A stretch of 64,000 nt of DNA from Albifimbria verrucaria. Taxonomy: Eukaryota; Ascomycota; Sordariomycetes; Hypocreales; Stachybotryaceae. Below are positions 22,288 to 33,300 of this stretch, piece by piece (positions within the stretch are counted from its first letter, which is position 1; every line of letters starts with the position of its first letter). The position numbers and the translations under genes are program-made. Below the pieces are notes generated by a model. The model did not search any database. It had not been told where the DNA came from and worked only from the letters and a program-made list of their open reading frames with translations. Location: the NCBI GenBank assembly GCA_020081605.1, contig JAHREC010000030.1:310001-374000 (forward strand), written 5' to 3'.

Positions 22288-23904
22288 TCAAATCTGTGTA
22301 ACGACATCCGGGACACCCAACTCGACACTCTCTTCTAAGACAGCAACTCCGTGTCCTACCTTCAATGGTACGGACACGAATTTACCCTCGCCAGTATCCT
22401 TTTCGCTTCCTTTGCGCTCCCTATTATTAGCTGCCTCACTGTTATCGTCTGACAGCGAGCCATTGGTGTCTTCAATCCCTTCAGACGATGGCCCAGTATA
22501 TCCATAGTTGAAAGAGGGTACCACGTGGCTGTCGATGTTATGAAAATGCTTAAACGTCTGAACACATGACGGTGCTGAGCGCGGAGTCCGAGCGACTAGG
22601 TCGTGTTGGCAAGCCGGAGCATTGGTGGAAGGAGTCCTTTGGATGGTTAGCAGAGGTTAGAGTCCCATTACGCAGACTTACCTTGTCCCGTTGGTCGAGC
22701 TTTGATCTGTTTGATACTCTTCAGAAACTGGCTTCTCAGATGCTGTGTCGTGATGAACAAACGCGGGGAAGGATGAATCTTTGAGTGGACGTTCGAAAGG
22801 CCATCTACGGATTAGCACATTACGCTCCGAGCTATCGGCCAGGTTGTCACACCGAGGAGAGTGTTTCAACTGCCCGATGGAATCCTTCTCGGATCAGGGC
22901 AACAGCAACTGAGTATTATCGTCGTCTGCCCCAGTACCTCTAGGGTAACGGTTTGTGTAGTGGATTTGACCTCGGGCAATTTGGTGATCTAGAAGCTCCA
23001 TAACGCTCAAGTCAGATCCGAAGGAGCTGCAATCCGAATTGCTATCATAGTAAGGCTGCCAAGATTAGTCTTGCAACTCTCAAACTCATGATCAAATCTT
23101 ACATTGGGTACAGGACGGCAGCCGATTTCTTTGACAACGTTGGCGTTAACGATGGGTCGCTCACCCAAAACGTGGAAACCATAGCCTACGGCTGCCGTAG
23201 GGGTAATTTCCCCTCCGCGACTGCGTCGAGGCTCAGAAAGGCGCGGTCGGCGGCACCAGGTCGACAATTGGGGCATACCCAGTAGTGACATTCCTCTGCG
23301 GCACTGCGAACCCACGGCGGGTGGTAAGAATAGCCGTTTGCCGAAGTTCCGTTAAGATCGTGGCGTCCGGCCTGGTTCAGCATGTTGGCAGTGTTGATGC
23401 GGATTCTGTCCGACTCGATGGCTAGGTGGACCTGTTTGCTTGTTAAAAAGTGTCTGGGCTGATGAACATGCTGCAGGAACCTTACAGTTTCGCGCTGACG
23501 AAGAATGAGAGCGATCTGCTGCGGAGTGTACTTGGACATCTGCTCCGAGGTGATTTCTTTGAAGAAGCTGAGGCTATCTTGGCGGGCCGCTGGACTTCTC
23601 TTACGAATGCGGAGCCGCGCTCCAAGCATACGCCCAAGATCGTCGAACGCAGTCTAAGCAGGTTAGCTGAAGATCTATCAAGACCGAGACGTGCCCCTTA
23701 CCAGCTCACCGCGTGCAGCAGCCTGCTCCAGCACTTCTTCTCGATCCTGCGTGCATTGGTAGACCCAACCAAACGGCCCTGGACGGTGGCAGTTGCAGCA
23801 GATGGCGGTCTGATCGTATAGACGTGTCATGGTCAGGTGCGTACACTGAGGCTCGAAAACGGGCCGTTTGTACAGGCCTGGGGAGGGTGAGGTCTGTAAG
23901 CCAT
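22288..23904 (-). CDS. Conserved fungal protein with two Cys motifs, function unknown
   Basis: Multi-exon gene of about 400-430 aa. The start at ATG 23904 gives MAYRPHPPQA, followed after a one-base slip near 23885 by LYKRPVFEPQCTHLTMTRLY. Two Cys clusters, AICCNCHRPGPFGWVYQC and HYWVCPNCRPGA, suggest a zinc site. Between them a helical segment contains KEITSEQMSKYTPQQIALIL. Another slip near 23218 (AEGEITPTAAVGYG) follows the second cluster. Introns lie near 23660-23695, 23412-23490, 23022-23098 and 22637-22682. The 3' exons carry an in-frame TGA at 22896-22894, and a 35-nt GTACTG..CAG removal would instead end the protein there, so the C-terminus is uncertain. The last exon (FNYGYTGPSSEGIED...) is low-complexity and acidic. 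I do not recognise a named family. Confidence 0.6.
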
Positions 23905-24728
23905 GTTGATAGGATCTTGCAGAGTGGTTGGTATCAAGCGCAAACGCGGTGCAGGTCGTCGAGGCGGCAGAAGTGAATCAATGGCACAAGTATAATAGCC
24001 TAGTGCTGCGGTGGAAAGAATACACGAGATCGAATGTTGATATCTGATCAACGAAGGGCAGACTAAAGAGTGCTTGGACCAGCCAAAAGGTGTGATGGAT
24101 AGGAGAATGTCTTGGTTATCGAGGCAGAGGAGAGGACAAAAAGAGGAGGCAGGAGCGTTTGTGTCCGCAGCTGCAGCCTTGCAGTAAAAAAGGTTCTTGG
24201 CCAGCTGCCAGCTTTGCTTCGTCTTGAGGTACTTTGATTTGGCCATGATTCGCTGAAAAACGAAGCTACGGTTCTACCGTAGGCCACCAACCTTTGTTCA
24301 CTGTTGTCGTTGGCTTCACTTGCAGCGTATTAGTGCAGGGAGGCTGGTGGCAGCTGTAGCGTGCAAGCCTAGAAGCAACTCAATATATCATGTCAATCTC
24401 AACCGATAAATTTGGTGGCAATAACAGAGACCGCAAACAATGTCAAGTAAGAACCGGTGTCCCCGAAGGACATGAGGAACAAGTGGTATTGTGTTTGACT
24501 GCCCAACCAACATCCTCATACTCATATAAGACACCAACAAGACTGCGATCTATTCCGCCATGGTCATATAACAGGAATGTAGCGACTTCCAGCTGTACGG
24601 CGTATCTTGAATTGAACAAAAGGCTATCACATGGATCCAAGATATCTGGAAGTTGTCTTTCAACTAAACCTACGAGACCTTGGCGGCTCTGACACCCGCG
24701 GTCACAGGCAAAAGAAACAGCAAAAGAT
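23905..24728. other. Upstream region of the Cys-motif gene
   Basis: The minus-strand frame stays open up to an ATG at 24246, so a longer N-terminus cannot be excluded, but this stretch (MAKSKYLKTKQSW...) is compositionally unlike the conserved part and is more likely leader and promoter. No other gene is seen. Confidence 0.4.
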
Positions 24729-24848
24729 AACATACAACAGCCGGTATTCGCTGGTCGTCACCGACCCAACTACTAATCTGCCGGTTACATGCTTAATTAA
24801 GGGAGAGCGGACGGGATCCCATGCTTTCATGCACCTATGGTCGTATGT
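24729..24848 (-). rRNA. 5S rRNA gene, copy 1
   Basis: 120 nt on the minus strand beginning ACATACGACCATAGG and ending CTGTTGTATGT. It contains GGGATCCCGTCCGCTCTCCC and GATTAGTAGTTGGGTCGG, the standard fungal 5S blocks. The ends pair as helix I. Helix II pairs GGTGCATG with CATGTAACC with one bulged A. The 3' flank (minus strand) has a short TCTTTTG run as a possible weak terminator. Confidence 0.9.
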
Positions 24849-24924
24849 GGCAGTTGACGATGCTAGATGCCAATATTAACTCCACTCCTGATCCACCGAC
24901 TTGATATAGCAAAAGTGCAAAAAT

Positions 24925-25043
24925 ACATACAACAGCCGGTATTCGCTGGTCGTCACCGACCCAACTACTAATCTGCCGCTTGCCTGCTTGATTAAGGGAG
25001 AGCGGACGGGATCCCATATTTTCAGACAGCTATGGTCGTATGT
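24925..25043 (-). rRNA. 5S rRNA gene, copy 2
   Basis: 119 nt, minus strand, same conserved blocks as copy 1 but with a different helix II: GCTGTCTG pairs with CAGGCAAGC, keeping the bulged A. Followed on the minus strand by ATTTTTGC, a plausible Pol III terminator. Lies 76 bp from copy 1. Confidence 0.92.
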
Positions 25044-25508
25044 GCTGAGTTGAGGCCTTGGGGAATCTTATATTGTGACAATACGAAAGCGACTACAGCC
25101 TTTCCTTTCAATACTCAACTCAACTTAAGAACTTACAAGCTCAACCCCAACATACGTGGGCAAAATGACTAGTCCATAATATGCTGTCTTTAGAAGCCAG
25201 TGGGAATCTTAGCTTCAAGTCTTGAATTACATCCTACAGTGGGAACGCAGAAATTCCGCATATTCAACGCAGATATCTCGATAGAAAATTAACTAAATAC
25301 CTAACAATAAACGACTAAAATTGTAATAAACTTATTATAATATAATAATAAGTTAATTAATTAATATACATTTATTACAACTTCTTATTCATGAAGCCCT
25401 TTGGTTGAATGGAAATGGCGAGGTAGGCGAAACTTTTACTATCCCACTGTAATTCTCTACTCATCAGCCATCTATTACCCAATCCAGTTCCGTCAGTCTT
25501 TGCCCGCC
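25044..25508. other. Intergenic, AT-rich
   Basis: Between 5S copy 2 and GPI-family copy B. 25290-25375 is a TTATAATAT/TTAATTAAT-rich stretch. No gene. Confidence 0.5.
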
Positions 25509-26382
25509 TTATATCAGGACTGCCATAACGATAGCTCCTGAAAAGGCAATGACTGATCCCAAGCAAATGCTTCTGCTCGGTGCTGCTCCTCCCTGGGGAG
25601 ACACGTCGTCTGCATCCTCCCCTTGGGATGCCTCTTTTGACTGCTTAGGAATCCGGCTTCCTTCTGAGAATAGGGTTACCTTGAGGCAGTTCAAAGCTCC
25701 CTTTGTTCCAACCCAAGATTCCGAATTATCTTCATCCTTCCGTAGCTGCGTGCCTATCATTGTTGCGAAAATTCCGTTCACAAAAGAATCGTAACGTTCG
25801 AAGTCGTTCAAGCTATGCAGACTGGCGTCAACAGGCACTTGAAACGTAGACTCTGGTCCGCTATGTAACGTTGAAACGCCTTCGCTAGTGAGCTCGTCTT
25901 TGCATTCGTCGGGGACTTTTGTGTTGTTACAGAAGCCACTACTTTCCAATAAGAGATCGAGAGCGTTTAGGCACTTATCCGTGAGAACCCTCGACAGTTT
26001 TGATCAGGTTCACCCTCCACGTTAGACTTGATCAGCCCTATTCCAATGCAAGTGGTCCAAGGCTCACTTCGATCAAAGAACTTCGATGACTGATACGTGA
26101 CTTCGGCGCCCGTTAGATAATTTTGCCCAGGACCGCTAGATAGGTTGCCAGCCCAGCGATCGCCGACAACGGTAACCCATAGCGTCCAGCCTTCCCTACG
26201 CCGAGGCGGGGTTTTCGCTATACTTGGGGCCGACCGAAACTATCTGTTCACTGGAGGCATTGTGGTGGAATGAGACTTCTTCCCATAGCTCCAGAGGCAC
26301 TTCTTGTCTATCCTGGGTCACAGGGGAAAACAAATGCATGGCTGAGGAGGGCGCTTGTGGCGACCAACTTGAGGACTCGCAT
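25509..26382 (-). CDS. Secreted GPI-anchor-like protein, family copy B (frame slips)
   Basis: Paralogue of the genes at 14051 and 27865. The start at ATG 26382 gives a clear signal peptide (MRVLKLVATSALLSHAFVFP). After a slip near 26325 the frame reads VTQDRQEVPLELWEEVSFH. After a second slip near 26220 it reads LWVTVVGDRW and then NYLTGAEVTYQ, TTCIGIGLIK and DQNCRG. A third slip near 25995 leads to VLTDKCLNALDLLLESSGFC. The final frame has NDFERYDSFVNGIFATMIG, GALNCLKV and the hydrophobic tail SICLGSVIAFSGAIVMAVLI ending at 25509. Motif order and Cys positions match copies A and C. Probably a cell-surface or wall protein; function unknown. It may be a pseudogene, but essential genes in this window carry the same kind of slips. 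Confidence 0.65.
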
Positions 26383-26910
26383 CTGGCCAAGTTTGGTGAA
26401 CAATGTGATAACAATGATATGGGTTCTCTCGTGATTATCCTAGCGGAGCACCAGGAACACCAGGGTGTGGGCGTTGCTCTGGCTTTAAACTCATCCTCTT
26501 GGCGATTGCTCGTTCATGCGCCCACTCTAAACACTGTGACCTAGTTTCCCTGATTCTTCCTGGTTGACTGCAATTAGAACGCGGCCTAGATTATATCATC
26601 CCCACCCATGCGGGCTTGGCTGCCGAATCCTATCTTGGCACGTCCAGCATTGGGGCCTAGGACATGGTTTAGGCAAGAGATGGGTGAGTCTGTTAGTCAA
26701 ATCAAACCGTTGTGAATAACCTGTAAGGACTGTCGGCCATTTACTTCACAGGCTGACCAACAGTAGAGGCACGGCTTCGGGCATTCCCATTTTATGAAGC
26801 TGCGCGTCCTAACCGAGTGGCTAGCAAATAAGGTTATCTTAGATTCCTATATAAAAATAATAGTTTAAGAATAAGGAGACAATAGGAAGTTAATAGATTA
26901 ATATAAGAAT
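26383..26910. other. Intergenic, no gene
   Basis: Upstream flank of GPI-family copy B. Nothing recognised. Confidence 0.4.
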
Positions 26911-27170
26911 ATATTTTTATTAAATTTTTATTATATTTTTACTATATTTTTATTATATTCTTATTATATTCTTATTATATTCTTATTATATTCTTATTAT
27001 ATTCTTATTATATTTTTATTATATTTTTATTATATTCTTATTATATTCTTATTATATTCTTATTATATTTTTATTATATTCTTATTATATTCTTATTATA
27101 TTTTTATTATACTTTTATTATATTCTTATTATATTCTTATTATATTTTTATTATATTTTTATTATAGTCT
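26911..27170. repeat. AT-only tandem repeat, 11-bp unit
   Basis: About 21-24 near-perfect units of TTCTTATTATA, with C-to-T variants (TTTTTATTATA). Nearly pure A+T with one strand pyrimidine-biased in C. It separates GPI-family copies B and C. Confidence 0.95.
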
Positions 27171-27463
27171 TATTCTTACCTACCTTATTGCTTATACTCC
27201 TTTCTAATTACTAACCACTCGATAACTTGATGCTATATTAGGTGGCTAATCTCTCCATTTCTCACCACACACCACTCTCCACTTATCGACAAGATGAGAA
27301 AGCAGAACATGTAAGTAGTTTCGTTTGCAATCAATCTGAAGTCTCATCTTGTCTATCATGGTGGGGTCAAGTCATCTAGGTTAGCATTCGTACGTATGAG
27401 CACCACTAAAACTATCGTCAACTCCACAAGCTAGTTGTCTATAGCAGCAAAAATACGAAAAAA
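27171..27463. other. Intergenic
   Basis: Short flank between the AT repeat and 5S copy 3. Nothing recognised. Confidence 0.4.
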
Positions 27464-27582
27464 ACATACAACAGCCGGTGTTCGCTGGTCGTCACCGACC
27501 CAACTACTAATCTGCCGCTTACTTGCTTAATTAAGGGAGAGCGGACGGGATCCCATGTTTTCAAGCAGCTATGGTCGTATGT
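27464..27582 (-). rRNA. 5S rRNA gene, copy 3
   Basis: 119 nt, minus strand. Shares all conserved blocks, with helix II GCTGCTTG pairing with CAAGTAAGC. Followed on the minus strand by T7 (TTGTATGTTTTTTTCG), the best Pol III terminator of the three copies. Lies 283 bp downstream of GPI-family copy C. Confidence 0.93.
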
Positions 27583-27864
27583 GATTGCTTGGGCTCTACG
27601 GCTGGCTTAAGAAGTCGACATTGAGGTAGTGACAAACACAGATCAGATCCTTACGATTTGTCGTTATGGACTCCCTTTCAGTCTAGCGTAACGTGTCTCG
27701 ACCAGAAAACTGAAGCTCATGCTTTAATGATGTATGCAAAGAGTGAGAATTATGATAATATATAAGTGTGTCATATTAAAGTAATACAACTAAAGATCAT
27801 TCACATGCCATCCTCTATTACCAACTACCCAATCAAGTCACCAATAACCGCTTCCTTTATCTTC

Positions 27865-28788
27865 TTACAGCGACAGCACTGCGACTGAAGCCAGCACCAA
27901 CGCGAAGATAGATCCCATGCCAAGTCTCAAGCTAGAGGCTACTCCCTCGCCTGGCTTATCCTTGCTTTCATCCTTGCCCTTGTCCTCATCTTCATTCTTG
28001 CTTTGGTCCTCGTCTTCGCTCGACTCTTTCTCTGGCCACTCCGGAACTCGGCTTCCTTCCTTGATTTCACTTGCTCGAAGGCATGTGAGAGATCCCTCTC
28101 CCGTAACCAATCAGATGGGAATTTATCTTCATTTGCTACCACGGACGCAATCATTGATACGAAAACACCCTTCGTTAAACGGTCATATTGCCGAAAGTCG
28201 TTTGGAGAAGACAAGTCTCCCTCAATACCCATCTTAACATTTGGACCCAAGGGTCCTCTGAATGTTCTAGTTCTACCGCTGGCGAACGCTTCCTCGCACG
28301 CTGAGGGGGACAACTGGAGGAGTGCAGAACCGGCCCTTCTTGACCCACTCATTGAGAGCCTCCCAGCATTCGTCCGATAGAGATCCGCGGCAGCTACTAT
28401 CGACATCTCCCTTGTTATCAGAGTCGACGACTGTTACGCCAATGCACGTGGTCCAATGCTCAGGCTGTTCTTTGAATGGTGCTTTGAAGGAAACCTCGGC
28501 GCCGGTCAAGTAGTTCAGGCCATTGTTGGAGACATTGGTAGCTTCGTAGTTCCCCACTATGGCAACAGACGTCTCCCAATCAACCAGTGCAAGATTCTTA
28601 TCATCGAGGCTCGGGCCTTTCATCTTGATTGCTTTGCTGGTGGCGTTGGCTTCTGAAATGGCCTCATGCCAAGCAGCAGGTGGGACCCTCTCCATAGCCT
28701 TGTCTGTTGGTTCAAACGTCGCTGTATTTTGAGCATGGCCGAGGGCAGCGCCCAAGGCAACGATAGTCGTTACTCTGACGGCGAGCAT
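27865..28788 (-). CDS. Secreted GPI-anchor-like protein, family copy C (frame slips)
   Basis: Best-preserved family member, about 300 aa. Signal peptide MLAVRVTTIVALGAALGHA, start at 28788. Then IKMKGPSLDDKNLALVDW, NYLTGAEVSFKAP, HWTTCIGV and VDSSCRGSLSDECWEALNEW. A slip near 28310 in a C5 run leads to SACEEAFASGRTRTFRG and NDFRQYDRLTKGVFVSMIA. A second slip near 28100 leads to GSLTCLRASEIKEGSRVPEW. The Asp/Glu/Lys-rich linker precedes a hydrophobic tail (GMGSIFALVLASVAVLSL). Four to six Cys are conserved across the copies, suggesting disulfides. The signal peptide plus C-terminal hydrophobic tail indicates a GPI-anchored surface protein. No functional name is known to me. Confidence 0.72.
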
Positions 28789-31588
28789 TCTGATTCAAGT
28801 ATGTAAAGAGACAGGAAGAAGAAGAAGAAAAAGAAGAGGAGGAGGAAGAGGAAGGAAAAGAATAGGAAGAAAAAGATAAGAAAGACAGGAAAGAAAAAAA
28901 GATTGAACAATCACGAATACAAAGCGAATCTTGTAGGCACAACAGCTTTCAGAGCAAATTAAGAGAGCTAGGGATGATAGTTAATATAGCTTTATTGCTT
29001 CGCTTCTCTATATCCCATCGCCTCTGCCTGTCGCACATATGCACCGCCCGACTTAAACATGCCGTGTGCGCTGTATTACCAGCTTTGGAAAGTCTTCATT
29101 CAAGAAGACTAGCCTAGCCCTTCTTTATCTTGGCGCCTAAGGTCAGATGGCAGCATCTATAGTTAGGTGCAGATCTATATGAATCCCTGCTACGGTAGGA
29201 GCTGTTGCAACGACTTGAAATCCGAGTGCATGGCACTGAACCCAACCATTCGCGTGGCGGAGCGAGATCACACTGCCCAGTTCTGCGTCAGTTGGAAGCA
29301 TGTGGAGCTCGAATCAGCAGCTCAATTGGGCTACACATTGCAAACTGTTTTCGTTAACAAACCCCTACCACATGTAAGCATAATTTGAAATCGATCTAGA
29401 GTTTCTTCAGCTGAATAGGAGTATGTTCATGTAAGTGAAAATATGCCCATTAATGGAAACCCCACGCACATCTTAATCTTACAACACCTCATACTTATCA
29501 TCTCTGGTAGCTCTTACAATATTTTCCAATGGGCACCTCCTCTCGTAACATCTACATTTAGGCGCAGCGGATGATGAAGTGCTGAGGGGACAGAAAAGAA
29601 AATGTACTAGGAGCACCTTCATGTCTAATCATCGCTGCTCTAATCGTTTCGCATCCTTCTCTCTTCCCTCTTCTCTGTGTCAGATCGATAGTAACACGTG
29701 AGTCTCGGATTTTTATGCAATAGCATGTATGTGCCACATGGTACAATACAGCGCACACGCTGTGTAGGGCAAGACGGGGACCGCCTTTCCAATGCGCCAA
29801 AGGAGACGAGCGTTGTAATGCTTTTTAACACACCAAGAAAATCGAGTTCTTGCTTTGTGCGAGGGCAGTTTATATGGTATGTCAAGTAAGTAGTCTTACA
29901 TCAAGCTGATGGGCCAGCCTTCTTGGGTCTCTTGATAACAGTCTACGACACGCACGTCTCGTCAGTGACAACTTACAGAATCTAGGTCTCTGTACTCTGT
30001 AATTATGTTGTCCGAGTTAATTGAAGCTTGGAGTGTATCGACTAAGTGATTAAGTTGCTTCCTGGAGTGGTATGAGCGGACCGCATGATCTATGAAGGTC
30101 TTGGTTACGTCTCTACGAACCTCCAACAAGGGAACCAAGGTGCATCACTAGAGGAGACGAAAGACAATATATTGACCACGAAGAACTGTAAAAATGAATT
30201 CAGAAGTGTGAATAGGCGCGATGAACGGACCTCGTCGCAAAGATTTAAGTCTTGTGTCTAAGTTAAAGGGCTGTGAGGGCCTCTGGAATTGGTAGATATT
30301 CTTACTTTAAACCCCCAACGAAAATCACGAAAATAGCAGAGAATTATAAGAATAACATCACAATCATTTTGGAATACTATTCCAATTGTTTTAGAATAAT
30401 CCTCTAATTATTTTAGAATAACATTAGATTTGTATTATAAAAACAACGAGCCCGCGTAGAGCGCTTCTGTTACTTCCAGCCTCGTCCAGCACACCAGGGA
30501 TATAGAAAAAGGCAACGAGAACACATTGGCATATAGAGTATCAACAGAAATAATAGTCTACTCGTCATTGGCTAAATTGCTTTACGCTCCCACTTAAAAA
30601 ATTCGAGCAAGTGCATTGCCCTCGCTGTCAAGCATTGCGCTATATTATCAGCTGAGCGTTGCTTTCCCAGTTCTGAGCGAGCTCTCAGATAAATGATCTC
30701 TTTAGAATATAATCGGTGTGAATTGCAGAATTTTTCTTGTGTCAATGTTTGTGCTGGGCCCGCGTTGCGGCCATCACCAACAGCCTCGGCCAGATACAGA
30801 GAGACATTTGTTGATGTTGGTGGTGAGATCCGGCTGGTTGCTATGGAGAAGTAAACCTCGGTTGTCCGTCACGCGTCGGGCCAATCAGACGGCGAGCTCG
30901 GCTCTCCAGCCCCTCTTCAGCCTCAGCCCAGCCACGGGTGCTGTTGACCTCTCTTCCCTCTCCTCCCAGGCTCTCCCTCTCCGGCTCCTTGTCCTGTCCT
31001 CCTCTCCACAGCGACGCTCAGGACACCCCCATGTCGCAGCTCTAAGGTCTGATTTGCCTGCCCAGCCCAACCAAACCGCCCAAGACCCTCCCACTCACCC
31101 CCAAATTCGTCACGACACGACTGACCCGCGACACCATCAACGACCAGCCTGCTGTTTCTGCGCGTAAGTCTCGACACATCCTTGCAATACCCCGTTGTCG
31201 TGCCGATTGATGCTTCGTCATCTCCCTTGGAGCAATTGAGACTCGACCGAGGAAGCGAGACGACGCCTTCATCTCCAAACCAGCCGCCTTGCGTGCCTGG
31301 CGGTTGAGCTCGGTAAACAAATCCATTGGCTTGCTCGCCGCACTCGCCATCCTCCTCGAACCAGCCGAATCCATCGTCTCCAATCCTCGCGTCCTCTCGA
31401 ATCTCCAAAAATCGCCGACTTCAACCTTGACACCTCGATTACATCCGCTAACATCCCGCTCTTGGACGCTGCTTAGACTCTCCTTTACCGTGTTTTGATG
31501 ACGACGACCTGAGACCCCGACCAAGCTTCCAGCCCCTCCTCGCCAACTCCCAAACAACTCGCGCGACAACAAACCCCCAGAGCCCATT
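28789..31588. other. Long region without a recognised gene
   Basis: 28800-28890 is a purine-rich (GAA/GGA) tract just upstream of GPI-family copy C, probably its CT-rich promoter on the minus strand. 30290-30440 is AT-rich with repeated ATTTTRGAATA motifs. 30700-31588 is the C-rich promoter and leader of the Mpv17/PMP22-like gene; its overlapping open frames (for example 30718-31167 plus, 31042-31746 minus) are Arg/Ser/Pro-rich and look like chance. Confidence 0.5.
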
Positions 31589-32582
31589 ATGTCGGTCAAG
31601 TTCGAGCGCGAGACCGTTAAGCAGGCGCAAAAGGTTGTGACCGATGCCGCAGAGAAGGGTCCTCTGCCCGGCACCAGCGGCAAGCACCCCATTGCCGCCG
31701 CCGTTGGCACTGCCCTGACCGGCGGCGCTACCATGGCTGGCACCAAGGGCTACCTCGCTGTACGTCGATATACGATCCCAGCTTCCCTTGTCGCGATGCC
31801 GTTTTGCTGACCGCCGTATCTGATCTTTTAGGCCTACATCAAGCAGCTCGAGGACCACCCGCTGCGGACCAAGATGCTCACCGCCGGCTCCTCGCTGCCG
31901 CCCAGGAACTCATCGCCTCGTGGATGGCCAAGGACCGCAACAAGCACGGTAACTACTTCACTTCGCGCGTTCCTAAGATGGCCGCCTACGGTGCCCTCGT
32001 CAGCGCGCCCTGGGCCATTTCCTCATCTGGCTGCTCCAGCTCTTCTTCAAGGGCCGTACTAGCCTGAGAGCCAAGATCATGCAGATCATCGTTAGCAACT
32101 TGGTCGTAAGTGATTGCCTGGTCCACCGCCTCTTGAATCGTCCGCCTGACATGCGCAGATTGCTCCCATCCAAAACAGCGTCTACCTGGTCGCCATGGCC
32201 CTGATCGCTGGTGCCCGCACATACCACCAGGTCCGCGCCACCGTCAAGGTTGGCTTCTGGAAGGTGATGCGTGTTTCGTGGATCACCTCCCCATCTGCCT
32301 GGCCTTTGCCCAGCAGTTCCTCCCCGACCAGCTCTGGCTGCCTTTCTTCAACCTTGTCGGCTTCGTCATCGGCACCTACATCAACACCGTCACCAAGAAG
32401 AAGCGTCTCGCAGCCCTGCGAAAGAAGCACTTCGGCGACGGCCGTGATGGCCGCGATGGTCGCGACGGCCGTGACCCCGCACCAGCGGCCCTCCTCCCAG
32501 CATGGGCCGCCCCGACGACTACACCCCTATGGGTCCCGGCCCTATGGGCCCTGGCCCGCTTGGACCTAACCCTCCTTACTAA
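31589..32582 (+). CDS. Mpv17/PMP22 family membrane protein
   Basis: Integral membrane protein of the Mpv17/PMP22/Sym1 family, in the peroxisomal or inner mitochondrial membrane, about 280 aa. It begins MSVKFERETVKQAQKVVTDA. Family signatures are KHPIAAAVGTALTGG, YIKQLEDHPLRTKMLTAG, KMAAYGALVSAP, NSVYLVAMALIAGARTY and SWITSPICLAFAQQFLP followed by LWLPFFNLVGFVIGTYINT. The C-terminus is charged (GDGRDGRDGRDGRD) and then Pro/Gly/Met-rich (MGPGPMGPGPLGPNPPY), ending at TAA 32580-32582. Introns lie at 31760-31831 and about 32107-32159. Frame slips near 31890, 32014, 32289 and 32475 are each repaired by a base or two. PMP22-like naming rests on overall similarity; the transported solute, if any, is unknown. 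Confidence 0.8.
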
Positions 32583-33300
32583 GGGACGGCTCGACGAGTG
32601 AAGGAAAGCTCAAACAAACACAAACGAGATTTCTATGGCAACCTCGAGCTACGACGTGGTTGAGAAAACGTGGCCAGCCCTTCACAGTACAAACGATGAG
32701 GAAGGTGTAATCAGTGGCCTGAAATCTTGGTTCTTGACGGGGCGTGGGGGATGGAGAGCGTGGAGGTCCGAATATAACCCAATCTACAAAGCGAACCGTA
32801 TGTATTCAAGCATGCAGATTACGGGGTTTTTGCTACGCTGGGCGCGGAGGTGAGGGCGGTGCTAATGACTGTCAAATGCTCTTTGTATAAACCAGGCTTG
32901 ATGTTGATTTCTTGCGCCGTTTGGATTTTACATTGTTGGTGTCGAGGTAGATAGTAGTATCTGTTGTATTGCTCCTGTTCACTCGAGGTGTCCCCGGTCT
33001 GTGTGAGATGCTATGTAAGCACCTCTTGAACAGAATATCTGTTCATTCGTGAGGTTGTACGCCAATGTGATGACGATGTAGCGCTGTGAACCCAAGTCCC
33101 TTGGTTTCTGTCTTGGATGGTTCTTTCAGCAACCAGATATGCGAGTGCATGTGTGGTGATCAGGGCTGGATACTGGTCCCAGGCGGATCGATCGTGAGCA
33201 AACTCATGCTCCATAGTATCACATCGTCCTTGACCAAGCCCCAGGAAGTCGCACGCTTCCCTACCACCCTTAAGTTTGCAACCTAGCCCTCAGCATCTCC
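32583..33300. other. Convergent intergenic region
   Basis: 3' flanks of the Mpv17/PMP22-like gene and SNF8. No gene recognised. Confidence 0.5.

Noticed and set aside
14051..28788. GPI-family copies as definite pseudogenes
   Set aside because: They have frame slips, but so do essential genes in the same window, so decay cannot be concluded from this sequence.
30718..31746. Overlapping ORFs upstream of the Mpv17/PMP22-like gene
   Set aside because: C-rich promoter and leader sequence gives Ser/Pro/Arg-rich chance frames on both strands.
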